A stretch of 64,000 nucleotides of DNA from Shewanella waksmanii ATCC BAA-643 (GTDB taxonomy: Bacteria > Pseudomonadota > Gammaproteobacteria > Enterobacterales > Shewanellaceae), in contig NZ_JAEH01000015.1 of the NCBI RefSeq assembly GCF_000518805.1, forward strand, positions 42,936-106,935, given 5' to 3'. Under the pieces are notes generated by a model. It ran no database searches. It worked only from the letters and a program-made list of their open reading frames with translations, and was not told the origin of the DNA. Every line of letters starts with the position of its first letter. Position 1 is the stretch's first letter. The position numbers were made by a program, and so were the translations under genes. This document shows positions 30,570-40,982 of this stretch, piece after piece.

Positions 30570-31442
30570 TTATTTTAGATCGACATCAACTAAATAGTGA
30601 CCTTGTAGCCAGTTGCGGCCGATAAGTAGTTTGTGACTCATCTTGCTACGATCACGCAGATTCACTTTCACCTTGTACTCTTCACCAGGCTCGCCAATCT
30701 TAAGTTCTACCATGTAGCGTATTTCACTGCCTTGGGCGTTGCGTATGAGCGAGGTTTCAACAATCATCGCATCTACTCGCTTTGACTCGCCCTTCTCATT
30801 TTCGGTGGTAAAACTAATGATTTTACCGACATTGGCTTCCATATCCTCAACACCACCAGCAATATCGAGATCAACAGCATGTAGAGAGTTCTCAACGGCG
30901 CCGGTATCAATACGGGTGCTATAAACTAACCCCGTCTCTTCAATACTTATCGGTGCGACTGGACCAATCAGCTTTTTCTCAGCAACATCGACAATGTATT
31001 TGCCCTTTAGCCAGTTACGTCCTATCAGTAATTTATAATCCATATGGCTACGGTCACGAAGATTGACACGTACCGTACGCTCATCGCCATCAAATCCGAT
31101 ATCTAAATCGACCATATAACGGGTTTCGCGGCCCTGTGAATTACTCACAGTAGAGGTTTTGACAATTTTTGCACTGAGGCGCTTACGTTCACCTTCGCCA
31201 TTTTCCGTGGTAAACCATACCGTTTTACCAATATTGTCTTTCATCTTTTTGGCGCTGCCGCCTTCAACCTCAATATCAAACGCATGCAGAGAGGTGTTAA
31301 CGGCACCGGTATCAATTCTAGCTTCATAGTGCAGTTGTGTTTGTGCCACAAGCATATTAGCACTTTGGCCAATAATCGCTTTATCTTGTGCCCACAAAGG
31401 CGATGAGAAAAGTACTACTAATAAACCGAGCTTTTTCAGCAT
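30570..31442 (-). CDS. Tandem retropepsin-like (RimK-linked) protease, exported
   Basis: A 290-aa protein with a signal peptide (LLVVLFSSPLWAQ, cut near residue 19). It has two copies of the domain called ATP-dependent zinc protease or retropepsin-like. Copy 1 spans about 25-155 and copy 2 about 160-290. Each has an aspartic-protease-like DTGA (44-47 and 179-182), RDRS and LLIGRNWL. The copies are more than half identical. Single-domain relatives are about 140-170 aa and would need to dimerise. Here one chain could form the pair by itself. An alternative is a non-catalytic periplasmic binding role. It precedes no ATP-grasp gene here. Confidence 0.85.
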   Translation of the reverse strand: MLKKLGLLVVLFSSPLWAQDKAIIGQSANMLVAQTQLHYEARIDTGAVNTSLHAFDIEVEGGSAKKMKDNIGKTVWFTTENGEGERKRLSAKIVKTSTVSNSQGRETRYMVDLDIGFDGDERTVRVNLRDRSHMDYKLLIGRNWLKGKYIVDVAEKKLIGPVAPISIEETGLVYSTRIDTGAVENSLHAVDLDIAGGVEDMEANVGKIISFTTENEKGESKRVDAMIVETSLIRNAQGSEIRYMVELKIGEPGEEYKVKVNLRDRSKMSHKLLIGRNWLQGHYLVDVDLK

Positions 31443-31497
31443 AGATGACCCAATTGTGTATGTTTAAATAAAAGATAACTGACTTCAGTGAATGAGC

Positions 31498-31869
31498 TTA
31501 ATCTTTATCATCACTGACTAGCCATTGCCGAGCTTGTGTTTTTTGCTCCGCATTGAACACCTCTACTTGGCAAGGCATCATTATTGCCAAAGCGTTCGCG
31601 ACACCTGTTGAATGTTCACTGGCGGAAATGATGACAACTCTAGAAATATCCGTCAAATGAAATAATGATAATGTCGCTTCTTCCCATAAAGATCCTAACG
31701 TCATGCTAGTAAAGTCTTTATCAAACTCATACCAAATTCTTACGCTTGCATAACGTTGTAAACGTTGTTGGACTTCTGCTAACAGTGAAGTGATATCTTC
31801 ACTGTCGACAGTATTAGTTAGCCTTACAGCCACAATATTATCTGAAAACTCATTTAACAAGATCAGCAT
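31498..31869 (-). CDS. SpoIIAA/STAS-like small protein
   Basis: A 123-aa protein from the ATG at 31869 (GGAG about 10 bases upstream); a longer frame from 31914 would overlap the upstream gene. The pattern of an N-terminal strand, a helix, FDKDFTSMTLGSLWEEATLSL and a later VVIISAS strand fits the SpoIIAA-like (STAS) family found in Shewanella and other marine bacteria. It has no enzymatic motif. It follows the small membrane-protein gene by 22 bases, suggesting one transcript. Confidence 0.65.
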   Translation of the reverse strand: MLILLNEFSDNIVAVRLTNTVDSEDITSLLAEVQQRLQRYASVRIWYEFDKDFTSMTLGSLWEEATLSLFHLTDISRVVIISASEHSTGVANALAIMMPCQVEVFNAEQKTQARQWLVSDDKD

Positions 31870-31891
31870 AAGCGTATATCTCCATCTTATT

Positions 31892-32185
31892 CTAATAAAT
31901 GAACAGCAAGACAAATAACAACAAAAGTGTGGCAGTAAATATACAGTGTAACAAGTGGGGTTGATACTGATGATAGCTACGTATGCAGTGTAAATGGTGG
32001 CTAAACTGGATGGCCAGCCAGACTAAAATAAACGGCACAAAAGGTAAACAGACAATCATTGGGAAGAAACCCCAGCCTAAATCCACTGCGTTGTGGCTAA
32101 AAACATAGAGTGCGCTGCAAAATAGCATCAACAACAAATAGATGCCAAAGTGGACTAAATAACGTGCTGAACGGTGAGAGTGCAT
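31892..32185 (-). CDS. Small membrane protein of unknown function
   Basis: A 97-aa protein from the ATG at 32185. Three hydrophobic segments are visible (YLVHFGIYLLLMLFCSALYVF, FPMIVCLPFVPFILVWLAI, and IFTATLLLLFVLLFIY). The histidine-rich linker HHLHCIRSYHQYQPHLLHC lies between the second and third and could bind a metal. I do not recognise the family. The gene is 22 bases upstream of the STAS-like gene. Confidence 0.65.
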   Translation of the reverse strand: MHSHRSARYLVHFGIYLLLMLFCSALYVFSHNAVDLGWGFFPMIVCLPFVPFILVWLAIQFSHHLHCIRSYHQYQPHLLHCIFTATLLLLFVLLFIY

Positions 32186-32278
32186 GTTGAGTCCCAATGC
32201 CTGATTAACTTAACATTAGGACTGCCACCTCGATAGAACAAGCGCTGACTTGTAAAAGACTGTAACTATTTATAATTG

Positions 32279-32629
32279 TTAAGCAATGAGCTTGGCAATT
32301 TCCTGATCAAATAGGTTTTTAATCAAGCCGGAAAACTCAGTGATAAATAAGGTCTGCTCTGAAGTCGCTTTACGCTTGGCCACATTAGCCAAAATTTCTT
32401 CTAGGTCATAAACAATGGCATCAATTTCACGGATCACATGATTACGCTGCTCAAAATTTAATGAGGGATTTTGTCCACACACCATAATGATTTGTGCAGA
32501 TAACTGCTCTTCAAACAGCTCCATCACAGTTTCATCTGAGGCACTATTTGCTCCGGGTGTCTCAAATATACCCAAGTGCTCAGTAAGATACTGAATCAGG
32601 TGCATGTAGCCGTCTTTATCTGTAACCAT
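32279..32629 (-). CDS. DUF3802-like small acidic protein
   Basis: A 116-aa acidic, mostly helical protein (LTEHLGIFETPG near the start, an amphipathic helix IREIDAIVYDLEEILANVA in the middle). It has no signal peptide or membrane segment. The pattern agrees with a family I know as DUF3802, found in Shewanella and Vibrio, but I could not check it. Function unknown. Minus strand, 81 bases upstream of the small membrane-protein gene. Confidence 0.65.
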   Translation of the reverse strand: MVTDKDGYMHLIQYLTEHLGIFETPGANSASDETVMELFEEQLSAQIIMVCGQNPSLNFEQRNHVIREIDAIVYDLEEILANVAKRKATSEQTLFITEFSGLIKNLFDQEIAKLIA

Positions 32630-32747
32630 TATTAACCTATCTTTACTTAGAATTAGATGCAGCAGTTAAACCGCATCTAACGAACATCTTACGGGCATTA
32701 TGAAACAGTTTCGTCAAACTGTCTCATGCCCAAATCAAATTTTTGTA

Positions 32748-33323
32748 CTATTGCGACAATTTCAATATAAAACTGACAGGAACCGCATAGCTAATCACCG
32801 GCAGCCCAGCAATGTCGCGCAGTTTATCTATCCCTTTGGTTAAATCAAAATCACCAGCATTAACAATCAATGGTCCATGACTCACTACCATTAGCTCATT
32901 GGCTTTGAGTTTAGCAACCACCACAGACATTGGCATGGGTTTACTTTGACCGTGCAAGCTGATTTTGGCATCAACCTTCATCACCAAGGTATCACCCGCA
33001 GCCATGGCATCCACTTTCGCTTTATCAACTTGAGCACTTAAAGCGAGCTCAGGGTATTTAGCGACCTCAAACAAGATATCTTTAACCCGAGTATCACGGA
33101 TTTCAATATTGGTCGATACACTACTTAGGGGAATATTAAGGCTAAACTTGCCGCTGTCATCCAATTGACCTGAGACTTGATTAAAGCGGTTAACTTCGGC
33201 CACATTGCCCTTTTTGGTAGAAATAAAGTTCACTGAAGAATCTTGGTTGTCTACATTCCATGGCGCAGCAAAACAGGTTGTAGACAACATAGTAAGTGCA
33301 GTACCGAGTATCAATCTTTTCAT
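32748..33323 (-). CDS. YceI family periplasmic lipid-binding-like protein
   Basis: A 191-aa exported protein with the signal peptide MKRLILGTALTMLSTTCFA. The mature part is the lipocalin-like YceI beta barrel, with the pattern WNVDNQDSSVNFISTKKG at its start. Relatives bind polyisoprenoids; the true ligand is not known. Monocistronic and opposite no neighbour; a terminator of the upstream pdxH separates them. Confidence 0.88.
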   Translation of the reverse strand: MKRLILGTALTMLSTTCFAAPWNVDNQDSSVNFISTKKGNVAEVNRFNQVSGQLDDSGKFSLNIPLSSVSTNIEIRDTRVKDILFEVAKYPELALSAQVDKAKVDAMAAGDTLVMKVDAKISLHGQSKPMPMSVVVAKLKANELMVVSHGPLIVNAGDFDLTKGIDKLRDIAGLPVISYAVPVSFILKLSQ

Positions 33324-33415
33324 TTCAGCTTTCCTTTTATCAATGCCGAGCGACTCAGTTAAGTCGTTGCTAATCTTTGCAAGTTAGGGGATGCATTAGT
33401 AACTGTCAACAAACA

Positions 33416-33441
33416 AAAAAGAGTCCTTATTAGGACTCTTT
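33416..33441 (-). terminator. Terminator after pdxH
   Basis: GAGTCC (33421-33426), loop TTATTA, GGACTC (33433-33438). On the minus strand it is followed by TTTTTTGTTTG, so it ends the pdxH transcript. Confidence 0.85.
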
Positions 33442-33460
33442 TTAAGTATCGACCATTAAA

Positions 33461-34102
33461 TTATGGTGCTAATCTGCTAATTGACCAAGTTTCATCCTGC
33501 TTTTGATATAAAAAGCGGTCATGAAGACGGTATTCCCCCCCCTGCCAGAACTCTATACTGTCTGGCCGTACAAGATAACCGCCCCAAAACTTCGGTAGTG
33601 GCACTTCACCTTGACTAAATTTGGTTTTCATTTCTGCAAATTTAGTCTCTAGCGCCTGCCGAGCCGATATTTTACTCGACTGCTTTGACACCCACGCCGC
33701 TATTTGGCTCTCCTTTGGCCGCGTCATAAAGTACTTTAATACTTCAGTTTTCGACAAAGGTTCTGCTACGCCTGTGACAGCCACTTGACGCTCCAAGCTA
33801 TGCCACGGAAACAGCAAGCTCACTTGACTGTTTAATTCAATATGCTGTGCTTTGCGGCTTTCCAAATTGGTAAAAAATACAAAGCCATTGTCGTCAAAAC
33901 GCTTAAGCAGCACGATTCGTTGAAACGCTTGTCCTTGTGCATCGACCGTCGCAACCGACATCGCAGTTGGATCGGGCAGAACCTCAGAATCTCTCACCTG
34001 CTCTAGCCAGGTGGCAAACAGATCCATCGGCTTTGCTGGTAACTCGTCACGGTTTAAACCACCTAAAGTGTACTCACGGCGAATATCACTGAGTTTAGAC
34101 AT
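33461..34102 (-). CDS. pdxH: Pyridoxamine 5'-phosphate oxidase
   Basis: FMN enzyme making PLP from PNP or PMP, 213 aa. The family motifs [19 protein letters not shown] (FMN), [14 protein letters not shown] and the C-terminal WSISRLAP are typical. Length equals the E. coli protein (218) closely. Monocistronic, with a terminator after it. Confidence 0.96.
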   Translation of the reverse strand: MSKLSDIRREYTLGGLNRDELPAKPMDLFATWLEQVRDSEVLPDPTAMSVATVDAQGQAFQRIVLLKRFDDNGFVFFTNLESRKAQHIELNSQVSLLFPWHSLERQVAVTGVAEPLSKTEVLKYFMTRPKESQIAAWVSKQSSKISARQALETKFAEMKTKFSQGEVPLPKFWGGYLVRPDSIEFWQGGEYRLHDRFLYQKQDETWSISRLAP

Positions 34103-34146
34103 CTATCATCCTTTCTTTGTCTTGCAGGCGCTGTAACAACGCTGAA

Positions 34147-35076
34147 TTATTCTACTAAGCCCTTGCCTACAGCCCACACATGGAGCATTTCTAGCCCAAG
34201 TGTCGCGCCAGCTAGCGCAGTAATTTCAGCATTATCATACGCGGGAGCAACTTCAACCACATCCATGCCAACAATGTTCATTCCACGTAGGCCACGGATG
34301 ATTTTCATCGCTTTGTCGCTAGTGAGACCGCCACATACCGGCGTACCGGTACCTGGAGCAAAAGCAGGGTCTAGGCAATCAATATCAAAGGTGACATACA
34401 AAGGCATATCACCCACCCGTAGTTTAATCTGCGCAACGATTTCATCTGCCGACATATCATTAGCTGCGGCGGCATCAATCACCTTGAATAAGTGATTGTC
34501 ACTTTCATATTCTGTGCGAATGCCTATCTGGATTGAATGCTCAGGGCTGATAATCCCCTCGTTAGGGGCATGATAAAACATGGTGCCATGGTCGTACTTA
34601 CTGCCTTGGCTGTAGGTATCGGTATGGGCATCAAAATGCAGCAATGCCATTTTGCCATGTTTTTTGTAGTGTGCGCGTAATAGCGGCAAGGTGACAAAGT
34701 GGTCACCGCCAAAGCTCAACATCGCTTTACCGGACTCAACAATTGCTGTGGCAAAGTCTTCTACCCTTTGGGTAAAATCAGCAGCATCGCCACAGTCGTA
34801 CACCAAATCACCGGCATCCACAACGTTAATATGCTTGCTAAGGGTGAAATCCCATGGCCAACGCGTTTCTTCCCAAGCGAGATTGACTGATGCTTGTCTG
34901 ATTGCACCCGGTCCCATCCGTCCACCTGAGCGCCCTGTGGTCGCCATATCAAAAGGTAAACCTAGTACTACAACATCGGCGTCGCTGTTAAGCGGGCTGA
35001 AGTTAAGTGGTAATCTTAAATAACCAAAAGCGTTAGAGTACAAAGAGTAATCTGGCTTATCGTTTAAGGTAGTCAT
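34147..35076 (-). CDS. speB: Agmatinase
   Basis: Mn-dependent ureohydrolase turning agmatine into putrescine and urea, 309 aa from the ATG at 35076 (GGAG 5 bases upstream); a longer frame from 35124 overlaps the upstream gene. Metal motifs [21 protein letters not shown] and [19 protein letters not shown] are intact. Last of three genes speA, AdoMet decarboxylase, speB, which together feed polyamine synthesis. Terminator not seen. Confidence 0.95.
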   Translation of the reverse strand: MTTLNDKPDYSLYSNAFGYLRLPLNFSPLNSDADVVVLGLPFDMATTGRSGGRMGPGAIRQASVNLAWEETRWPWDFTLSKHINVVDAGDLVYDCGDAADFTQRVEDFATAIVESGKAMLSFGGDHFVTLPLLRAHYKKHGKMALLHFDAHTDTYSQGSKYDHGTMFYHAPNEGIISPEHSIQIGIRTEYESDNHLFKVIDAAAANDMSADEIVAQIKLRVGDMPLYVTFDIDCLDPAFAPGTGTPVCGGLTSDKAMKIIRGLRGMNIVGMDVVEVAPAYDNAEITALAGATLGLEMLHVWAVGKGLVE

Positions 35077-35105
35077 ATGTTCTCCATCAACTTTAACGCG
35101 TGGCG

Positions 35106-36026
35106 CTAAAGCGTTTCGCAACAAAGGCGAATGTCATTACGTTGATAATGGTTAAACTGAACATTATCACTTTGTTCACTAACAATAGAACAAGTTGACT
35201 GGGTTGCGCCCGATAGTTCATGTTCAACGGGGTGCTGATTAACAGCTATCACGTCCCAACTCTCTGGGGCAAACAGTGCAAGTAGTGCATCTGATACCCG
35301 CTTGAGTAATTGAGGCGCGGTAATATTGGTTTCAAAGCTCACATAGGAGTGCGCTTTTTCTGGCGTAACATGTATGGTGAAGTACTCAGCTTGATTGACC
35401 CCATTGACTGAATAACCAAAGGGAGAAAACAGGTGATCATCAATCGTAAACTCAGGCAATAATTCAGTTAACTGCAATAAGGCTCTTATATGCATTACTG
35501 ATAATGATGACCCACGTAATTGATTGGCCACATCGGCATCAATATGATGCATCAAGAGCTCGTAAGTGACCGGCGCGGGGCGAGAACTTGACTCACCATA
35601 GGCGAGAAAAAGATAGTGATGATGACTGTCTAGATGACCGACACGATAGCCTTTACCGTTGATAACTTGACGCAATTGAATCAACTCTTGATCAAAGCTC
35701 GCTAAACTCACCTGATGGCGATATTCATTTTTGCGCTGATAACTCGCGACACCAATCTGCGCAGCACCTAGTTTTTCAATTAAGGTGGCTAATGCAGGAC
35801 TGAGTAACGTATCACCACAAGTTAGCATGCGTACTCTATCGTGCCAGACGAATAAACTCGACTCGCTAAGCAAGTAGGCATCACATGATTGATGGTGCAC
35901 TACAGATAGGATATCAGCGCCGCACGCAGCGACTAGCTCTTGCCAAAACTGAGGTGGAAGCTCACGCAAGCTATCACAATTTGGCCGCAGCGCAACATCA
36001 ATGATTTTCTCTGAACCTTCAAACAT
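35106..36026 (-). CDS. speD: Eukaryotic-type S-adenosylmethionine decarboxylase
   Basis: A 306-aa protein that I align confidently with the eukaryotic (human AMD1-type) AdoMet decarboxylase rather than the short E. coli or archaeal SpeD. The substrate glutamates are FEGSEK (Glu3, Glu6). The self-cleavage site LSESSLFV puts the pyruvoyl group at Ser56. TCGDTLL has the proton-donor Cys70. PFGYSVNG and FTIHVTPE have Ser206 and His219, and YVSFETN has Glu232. It makes decarboxylated AdoMet for spermidine. It is between speA (72 bases) and speB (29 bases). Its origin by transfer from a eukaryote or deep ancestry cannot be told here. Confidence 0.93.
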   Translation of the reverse strand: MFEGSEKIIDVALRPNCDSLRELPPQFWQELVAACGADILSVVHHQSCDAYLLSESSLFVWHDRVRMLTCGDTLLSPALATLIEKLGAAQIGVASYQRKNEYRHQVSLASFDQELIQLRQVINGKGYRVGHLDSHHHYLFLAYGESSSRPAPVTYELLMHHIDADVANQLRGSSLSVMHIRALLQLTELLPEFTIDDHLFSPFGYSVNGVNQAEYFTIHVTPEKAHSYVSFETNITAPQLLKRVSDALLALFAPESWDVIAVNQHPVEHELSGATQSTCSIVSEQSDNVQFNHYQRNDIRLCCETL

Positions 36027-36098
36027 CTTCGCTGTTACAGTTACCTCAATAGTGGCGACAAAGCGTGAAACCTTGCCGCCAAATCAGCTGCAGGTGAT

Positions 36099-38012
36099 TT
36101 AAGAGAAGTCTTCCAAGTAAGTGTACCCTTTTAGGCCTACTTGTAACTCTTCCAAAATATTTGCCCGCTCTGACTCATCTATGTGCTGGTTTACTAGCTC
36201 TTCATAGGTGCGCATAAATGATACAGCATCGAGGTTAACGTAACGCAGGACATCCGCGACCGTATCACCTGCCAGTACCGACTCAATATTGACTAAGCCT
36301 TCATCATCAAGACGCACCACCGCTGAGTTAGTGTCGCCAAATAGGTTGTGCATATCACCAAGGATCTCTTGATAAGCCCCCACCAAGAAAAAGCCTATCA
36401 AATAAGGGCTTTCTGCACTCCAAGCTGGCACAGGCAAGGTGGTTTCAATACCTTGTCCGTCAACATACTGATCAATCGCCCCGTCAGAGTCACAGGTAAT
36501 ATCTAACATCACTGCCCGGCGCTGTGGCTCTTTGTCGAGTCCCGATAACGGCATAACCGGAAAGACTTGATCAATACCCCATGCATCTGGCAAAGACTGG
36601 AACAATGAGAAGTTAACAAAAAACTTATCGGCGAGTTTTTCGTTCAACTCATCAATCACCGGGCGGTGGAAGCGGTACTTACCACTCATCACCCCTTTGA
36701 GCTCATAACAAACCCGCAGGTTGATTTGCTCTGCCCAAGCGCGTTCAGTTAGGCTCATTTGCCCAAGCGCAAACATTGAGTGCACTTCCGCTAAATCACT
36801 TTGACAATCATGATAGACCTCAATCAATGCCCGTTGATCCGCTCTAGCACTGACTTCATTCCATGATTGCCACATATTTTGTAGCAGTTGCGGCGCATCT
36901 TCAGCCGGTGGCTGCACATTTTCAGGATGATAGGCTTCAGTACCAATCACATCGGCAATCAACACTGCATGATGGGCAGTTAAGTATCGACCAGATTCTG
37001 ATATCAATCGCGGCATAGGCTGCTCATATTCATTACAAATATCGGTCAGTACGCTGACAATATTGTTGGCATATTCCGTTAAGCCGTAATTCATCGAGTT
37101 GCTACTTTGACTGCGGGTACCATCGTAATCAACCGCCAAACCGCCACCGACATCGAAACATTTTACATTGGCGCCTAGCTTTTGTAGTTCACAGTAAAAG
37201 CGCCCTGCTTCGCTAACACCACGGCGAATATCGCGAATATTGGCGATCTGGGACCCCAGGTGGAAGTGCAATAACTGCAAGCAATCGAGCATGTCGTTAT
37301 CTTTAAGTGAATCGATCACCGTCAACACTTGCACTGCAGATAACCCAAACTTAGATTTTTCACCGCCACTGGCTTGCCACTTACCTTTGCCCTGGAACGC
37401 CAAACGCACACGCAAGCCTAAACGAGGCGTAACGCCAAGCTTTTTGGCTTCAGCAAGAATGACTTTAAGCTCGGACAGTTTTTCTAGCACGATATAGACT
37501 TTGTGACCTAGCTTTTCGCCAATCAAAGCTAAACGTATGTATTCAATGTCTTTATAGCCATTACAAATGATTACTGAGCTGGCTTTTTGCGCCATAGCGA
37601 GCACTGCCATCAGCTCAGGTTTTGAGCCGGCCTCAAGCCCCAATTGCGGCACTTCTTTGGCCACTTGGCTGGCGAGGATCTCTTCTACGACCGTTTGCTG
37701 CTGGTTAACCTTAATCGGGTAGACAAGCAAATAATCTGATTGATATTCATAACGCTGAATAGCTTGGTTAAATGCATGACATAAACTATTCACCCTATGG
37801 TGTAAGATCTGCGGGAAACGGACTAGTACAGGTAAATTCACACCTGACTTAACCATGTCCTTAGATAGCTCGTTTAATCCGATACTATGATCAGGGTGAC
37901 TAGGATCTGGTGATACAGTCACCTCTCCAGACTCACTAATACCGTAAAGCCCTTGGCTCCAGTAATTTACATTGTATCCAGCATAAGCATCTTTAATAGA
38001 CCAATTACTCAT
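36099..38012 (-). CDS. speA: Biosynthetic arginine decarboxylase
   Basis: PLP enzyme making agmatine from arginine, 637 aa. The PLP lysine is in YPIKVNQQQ, the glycine-rich phosphate site in [15 protein letters not shown], and the substrate-site [19 protein letters not shown] stretch is clear. Length agrees with E. coli SpeA (658). First gene of the operon. Its product is used by speB, two genes downstream. Confidence 0.97.
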   Translation of the reverse strand: MSNWSIKDAYAGYNVNYWSQGLYGISESGEVTVSPDPSHPDHSIGLNELSKDMVKSGVNLPVLVRFPQILHHRVNSLCHAFNQAIQRYEYQSDYLLVYPIKVNQQQTVVEEILASQVAKEVPQLGLEAGSKPELMAVLAMAQKASSVIICNGYKDIEYIRLALIGEKLGHKVYIVLEKLSELKVILAEAKKLGVTPRLGLRVRLAFQGKGKWQASGGEKSKFGLSAVQVLTVIDSLKDNDMLDCLQLLHFHLGSQIANIRDIRRGVSEAGRFYCELQKLGANVKCFDVGGGLAVDYDGTRSQSSNSMNYGLTEYANNIVSVLTDICNEYEQPMPRLISESGRYLTAHHAVLIADVIGTEAYHPENVQPPAEDAPQLLQNMWQSWNEVSARADQRALIEVYHDCQSDLAEVHSMFALGQMSLTERAWAEQINLRVCYELKGVMSGKYRFHRPVIDELNEKLADKFFVNFSLFQSLPDAWGIDQVFPVMPLSGLDKEPQRRAVMLDITCDSDGAIDQYVDGQGIETTLPVPAWSAESPYLIGFFLVGAYQEILGDMHNLFGDTNSAVVRLDDEGLVNIESVLAGDTVADVLRYVNLDAVSFMRTYEELVNQHIDESERANILEELQVGLKGYTYLEDFS

Positions 38013-38420
38013 CTTTTCTCAACCTGTCTATTGAAAATCAACCAGGCTATAACAGCCTGCACTTCAGCACGGTAGAGCCTATCGCAATCCACTGCGCTGT
38101 GTTAACCATAAAAGAACCATATTACACCCACGGCTATTCGCCAAATAATTCTGGTAAATTCAACCGAAAATATGCCCCCAAAATCCATAGCATCCGCATG
38201 AAAAGGCGCGCAATTAAACATCCTAAATGGCCTAAAAGCAAGTATTAGATCTTGGTTTGTTGTCGACCATAACGCCCCAGTGTGCGAATGTTAAACTAAG
38301 CTAACATATCAAAAACCAAAATCGCCCAAAGTTTGTCGATAAAACACAAAACATCTACAGCATATTGTGCGTTTTTCCACTATAATCAGCCGCGAAAATA
38401 ACCGCAGTAAAGAGAGCATC
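38013..38420. promoter_or_regulatory. Divergent promoter region, speA and cvfB
   Basis: Spacer of 408 bases. On the speA side is a hairpin CAGGCT-ATAAC-AGCCTG at 38043-38059, in what would be the speA leader. On the cvfB side is a possible -10 TATAAT at 38390-38395, about 25 bases ahead of the ATG at 38421. No other gene or repeat seen. Confidence 0.45.
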
Positions 38421-39254
38421 ATGGCACAGATTGGTAAGAAATGTACGCTTGACGTTGTTAAGCAAGTCGATTTTGGGGTGTACTTAAATGCCCATGACCT
38501 AGGTCAGGTATTATTACCCAATAAAGTCGTCCCTAAAGATTGCCAAGTTGGCGACCAAGTTGACGTGTTTCTTTATCTCGATTCTGAAGATATGGTGATT
38601 GCTACCACTAAAATGCCACTTGCTCAGGTTGGCGAATTTGCCTACCTCAAAGCGGTAGCAACCGGTCCATATGGTGCCTTTCTTGATTGGGGCCTTGAAA
38701 AAGACCTACTGCTGCCCTTTGGCGAACAATTAAGAGAAGTCGAAGTGGGCCGTTCATATTTAGTCCATATTTACCGCAACAGCGCCGACGAGCGTATTGT
38801 GGCATCGGCAAAAGTGGATAAGTTTTTGGACCTCACCCCACCGCCTTATAAAAACGGCCAAGAAGTTAATCTGATTATTGGCGGTCGTACTGATTTAGGT
38901 TTTAAAGCGATTATTGACCATAGCCATTGGGGCGTAATGTATAGCAACGAAGTTTTTTGTAGCTTAAAGTTCGGCCAACGTCTAAAGGGCTTTATCAAGC
39001 GCGTACGTACCGACGACAAAATTGATTTGATCTTGCAGCGCGGTGTTAAGCAAGAGCTCGATAAACATGCGACCAGTATTATCATCAAGCTGAAGCAAGC
39101 AGGTGGATTCTTGCCACTTAACGATAAGACAGATGCCGATACTATCTATGCACAGATGGGAATGAGTAAGAAAGCCTTCAAAAAGAGTATTGGTGGTTTA
39201 TATAAGGCAAAGCAGATCTCTATCGCACCCGATGGTATTCGTCTACTGGATTAA
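38421..39254 (+). CDS. CvfB-like S1-domain RNA-binding protein
   Basis: A 277-aa protein from the ATG at 38421, with AGAGAG just upstream; an in-frame GTG at 38367 is less likely. It has the CvfB layout: tandem S1-like RNA-binding domains (VDFGVYLNAHDLGQVLLPN; TGPYGAFLDWGLEKDLLLP) and a C-terminal winged helix. In Staphylococcus, CvfB affects virulence gene expression through RNA binding; here the role is unknown. Followed by a terminator. Confidence 0.85.
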   Translation: MAQIGKKCTLDVVKQVDFGVYLNAHDLGQVLLPNKVVPKDCQVGDQVDVFLYLDSEDMVIATTKMPLAQVGEFAYLKAVATGPYGAFLDWGLEKDLLLPFGEQLREVEVGRSYLVHIYRNSADERIVASAKVDKFLDLTPPPYKNGQEVNLIIGGRTDLGFKAIIDHSHWGVMYSNEVFCSLKFGQRLKGFIKRVRTDDKIDLILQRGVKQELDKHATSIIIKLKQAGGFLPLNDKTDADTIYAQMGMSKKAFKKSIGGLYKAKQISIAPDGIRLLD

Positions 39255-39324
39255 CGCATATCCACCGGCTTGATTAACTCTTGTCCATCTAAAGCCATAA
39301 CATAGCGGTTTGATGTTGATTAAA

Positions 39325-39361
39325 AGCTTAGCTTTGATATAACAAAGCTAAGCTTTTTTAT
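39325..39361 (+). terminator. Terminator after cvfB-like gene
   Basis: AGCTTAGCTTTG (39325-39336), loop ATATAA, CAAAGCTAAGCT (39343-39354), then TTTTTATT. A perfect 12-bp stem. Confidence 0.92.
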
Positions 39362-39373
39362 TGGGACCGCCAT

Positions 39374-40021
39374 ATGATCACCTTAACCACCACCGAAGCC
39401 AGAGTCATTGGCTGTTTACTTGAAAAAGAAAAAACCACCCCAGAACAGTATCCGTTATCTCTTAACGGGCTAACATTAGCCTGCAATCAAAAATCAAGCC
39501 GAGAACCGGTGATGGCATTAACGGAATCTGACGTCCAACAGACCTTAGACAGTTTAAGCAAAAAGCGCTTAGTTGCAGAACAAACAGGTTTTGGCTCTCG
39601 GGTTGTCAAATATACCCATAGATTCTGTAACACCGAATTTAGTGCCCTGCAATTAAGCCAAGGGCAAGTGGCAATAATGTGCCTACTGTTATTGCGCGGC
39701 CCGCAAACTGCCGGGGAGTTACGTACCCGCAGTAATCGCCTACATAGTTTTACTGATGTCGCTGAAGTCGATGAAGCCTTAAACCAGCTCGCGGCACTAG
39801 AGCCTGCGTTAGTTAAACAACTACCAAGAGAGCCTGGTAAACGCGAGAGCCGTTTTACCGAACTGGTTTCTGAGCTTGGGCAAAATCAACAGACGGACAC
39901 TGCGCCAGCGCCCATCACGTCAGCAGCCACAGCAACTGATAGCGACTTGCAGCAACGGGTTAGTCAATTAGAAGCCGAAGTGGCGGCATTGAAAACGCAA
40001 TTACAACAATTGCTTGAATAG
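39374..40021 (+). CDS. yceH: YceH (DUF480) protein
   Basis: A 215-aa cytoplasmic protein of two winged-helix domains, DUF480. The family start [27 protein letters not shown] is very conserved. The C terminus (after about 180) is a Gln/Leu coiled coil. Function unknown; a regulatory or DNA-binding role is often suggested. It follows the cvfB terminator, so it probably has a separate promoter. Confidence 0.9.
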   Translation: MITLTTTEARVIGCLLEKEKTTPEQYPLSLNGLTLACNQKSSREPVMALTESDVQQTLDSLSKKRLVAEQTGFGSRVVKYTHRFCNTEFSALQLSQGQVAIMCLLLLRGPQTAGELRTRSNRLHSFTDVAEVDEALNQLAALEPALVKQLPREPGKRESRFTELVSELGQNQQTDTAPAPITSAATATDSDLQQRVSQLEAEVAALKTQLQQLLE

Positions 40022-40115
40022 AACTCGTTACATCTTTTTGCCTAGCAAATGTTTCTTAGCAATAAAGAAGTGCTAGTCTAGGCACAGTAACAAAAGACCC
40101 AGTAAGGAATCACCA

Positions 40116-40982
40116 TTGCAAAGTAATGCCCCTATAGCGACCGCGCCTAACGGCATAAGCGGCAATTCACAGTTAACCAATATGTTGCTGCTTGCTAAAC
40201 ATGAGCTGGTTAAACTTCTTTTCAATCGCCGGGGTGTCATTGCCTTAGCGGCATTTGCGTTAGTTTGGGGGCTGCTATTGTGGTACCCAATCCGCGAAGC
40301 TTCGAGCTTTCTCATTGACCCTAACTTTAGACAACTGCTCGCCAGCGTTTTTGGCGAAGCGGCTGTCGGCAATCTGTTCCTGTGGCCGGTTGCTGAAATG
40401 GCGGTGTTCTGGGTGGCAGCGCTATACTTGTTTCCCTTATTTAGTATCTTTGTCTGCGCAGATCAGTTCTCCTCAGATAAAACCCGTGGCACTTTTCGGT
40501 TTATTAGCTTAAGAACGGGTCGTAACGCCCTATTCTTTGGTCGGTTTAGCGGCTATATGCTCATTCAAATGATACTGCTGGCCATTACTGTGTTAGCCAG
40601 TGTATTGCTTGCCAGTAGCCGCGAAGCGAGTTTATTGATGTCAGCTTTGATGTCCGGTGTGCTGGTATTCATCAACATCACCATCATCTTACTGCCTTAC
40701 ACCGCAATGATGGCATTGCTATCGCTTTATGCCAATTCGGCCAGACAAGCGACTATCTACGCCATTTTATTTTGGGCGATCACCTCAATTGTTATAGGCA
40801 TTGTTAGTCACTATTTACCCATGCTCAGTGAAGCCTTACAGTGGATTCTCCCCGGTGCGCAAATATCGTTAATGATTAACACCCAAGGTATAGGCACACT
40901 CGCTTATGCCCCTATCCCAATCATACAGGCAGTTGTACTGCTATTTATTGGCCGAAGCTATATGATGAGGAGTGCGTTGTAA
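40116..40982 (+). CDS. ABC transporter permease (ABC-2 type)
   Basis: A 288-aa integral membrane protein with six likely helices (from about residue 38 to 285, e.g. GVIALAAFALVWGLLLWYP and LFIGRSYMMRSAL at the end). A TTG at 40116 has AAGGA 7 bases upstream; an internal ATG (MLLLAKHEL) is an alternative start. It resembles NosY-like permeases of export systems. The ATPase gene follows with a one-base overlap (TAATG), so they form one transporter. Substrate unknown. Confidence 0.85.
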   Translation: MQSNAPIATAPNGISGNSQLTNMLLLAKHELVKLLFNRRGVIALAAFALVWGLLLWYPIREASSFLIDPNFRQLLASVFGEAAVGNLFLWPVAEMAVFWVAALYLFPLFSIFVCADQFSSDKTRGTFRFISLRTGRNALFFGRFSGYMLIQMILLAITVLASVLLASSREASLLMSALMSGVLVFINITIILLPYTAMMALLSLYANSARQATIYAILFWAITSIVIGIVSHYLPMLSEALQWILPGAQISLMINTQGIGTLAYAPIPIIQAVVLLFIGRSYMMRSAL

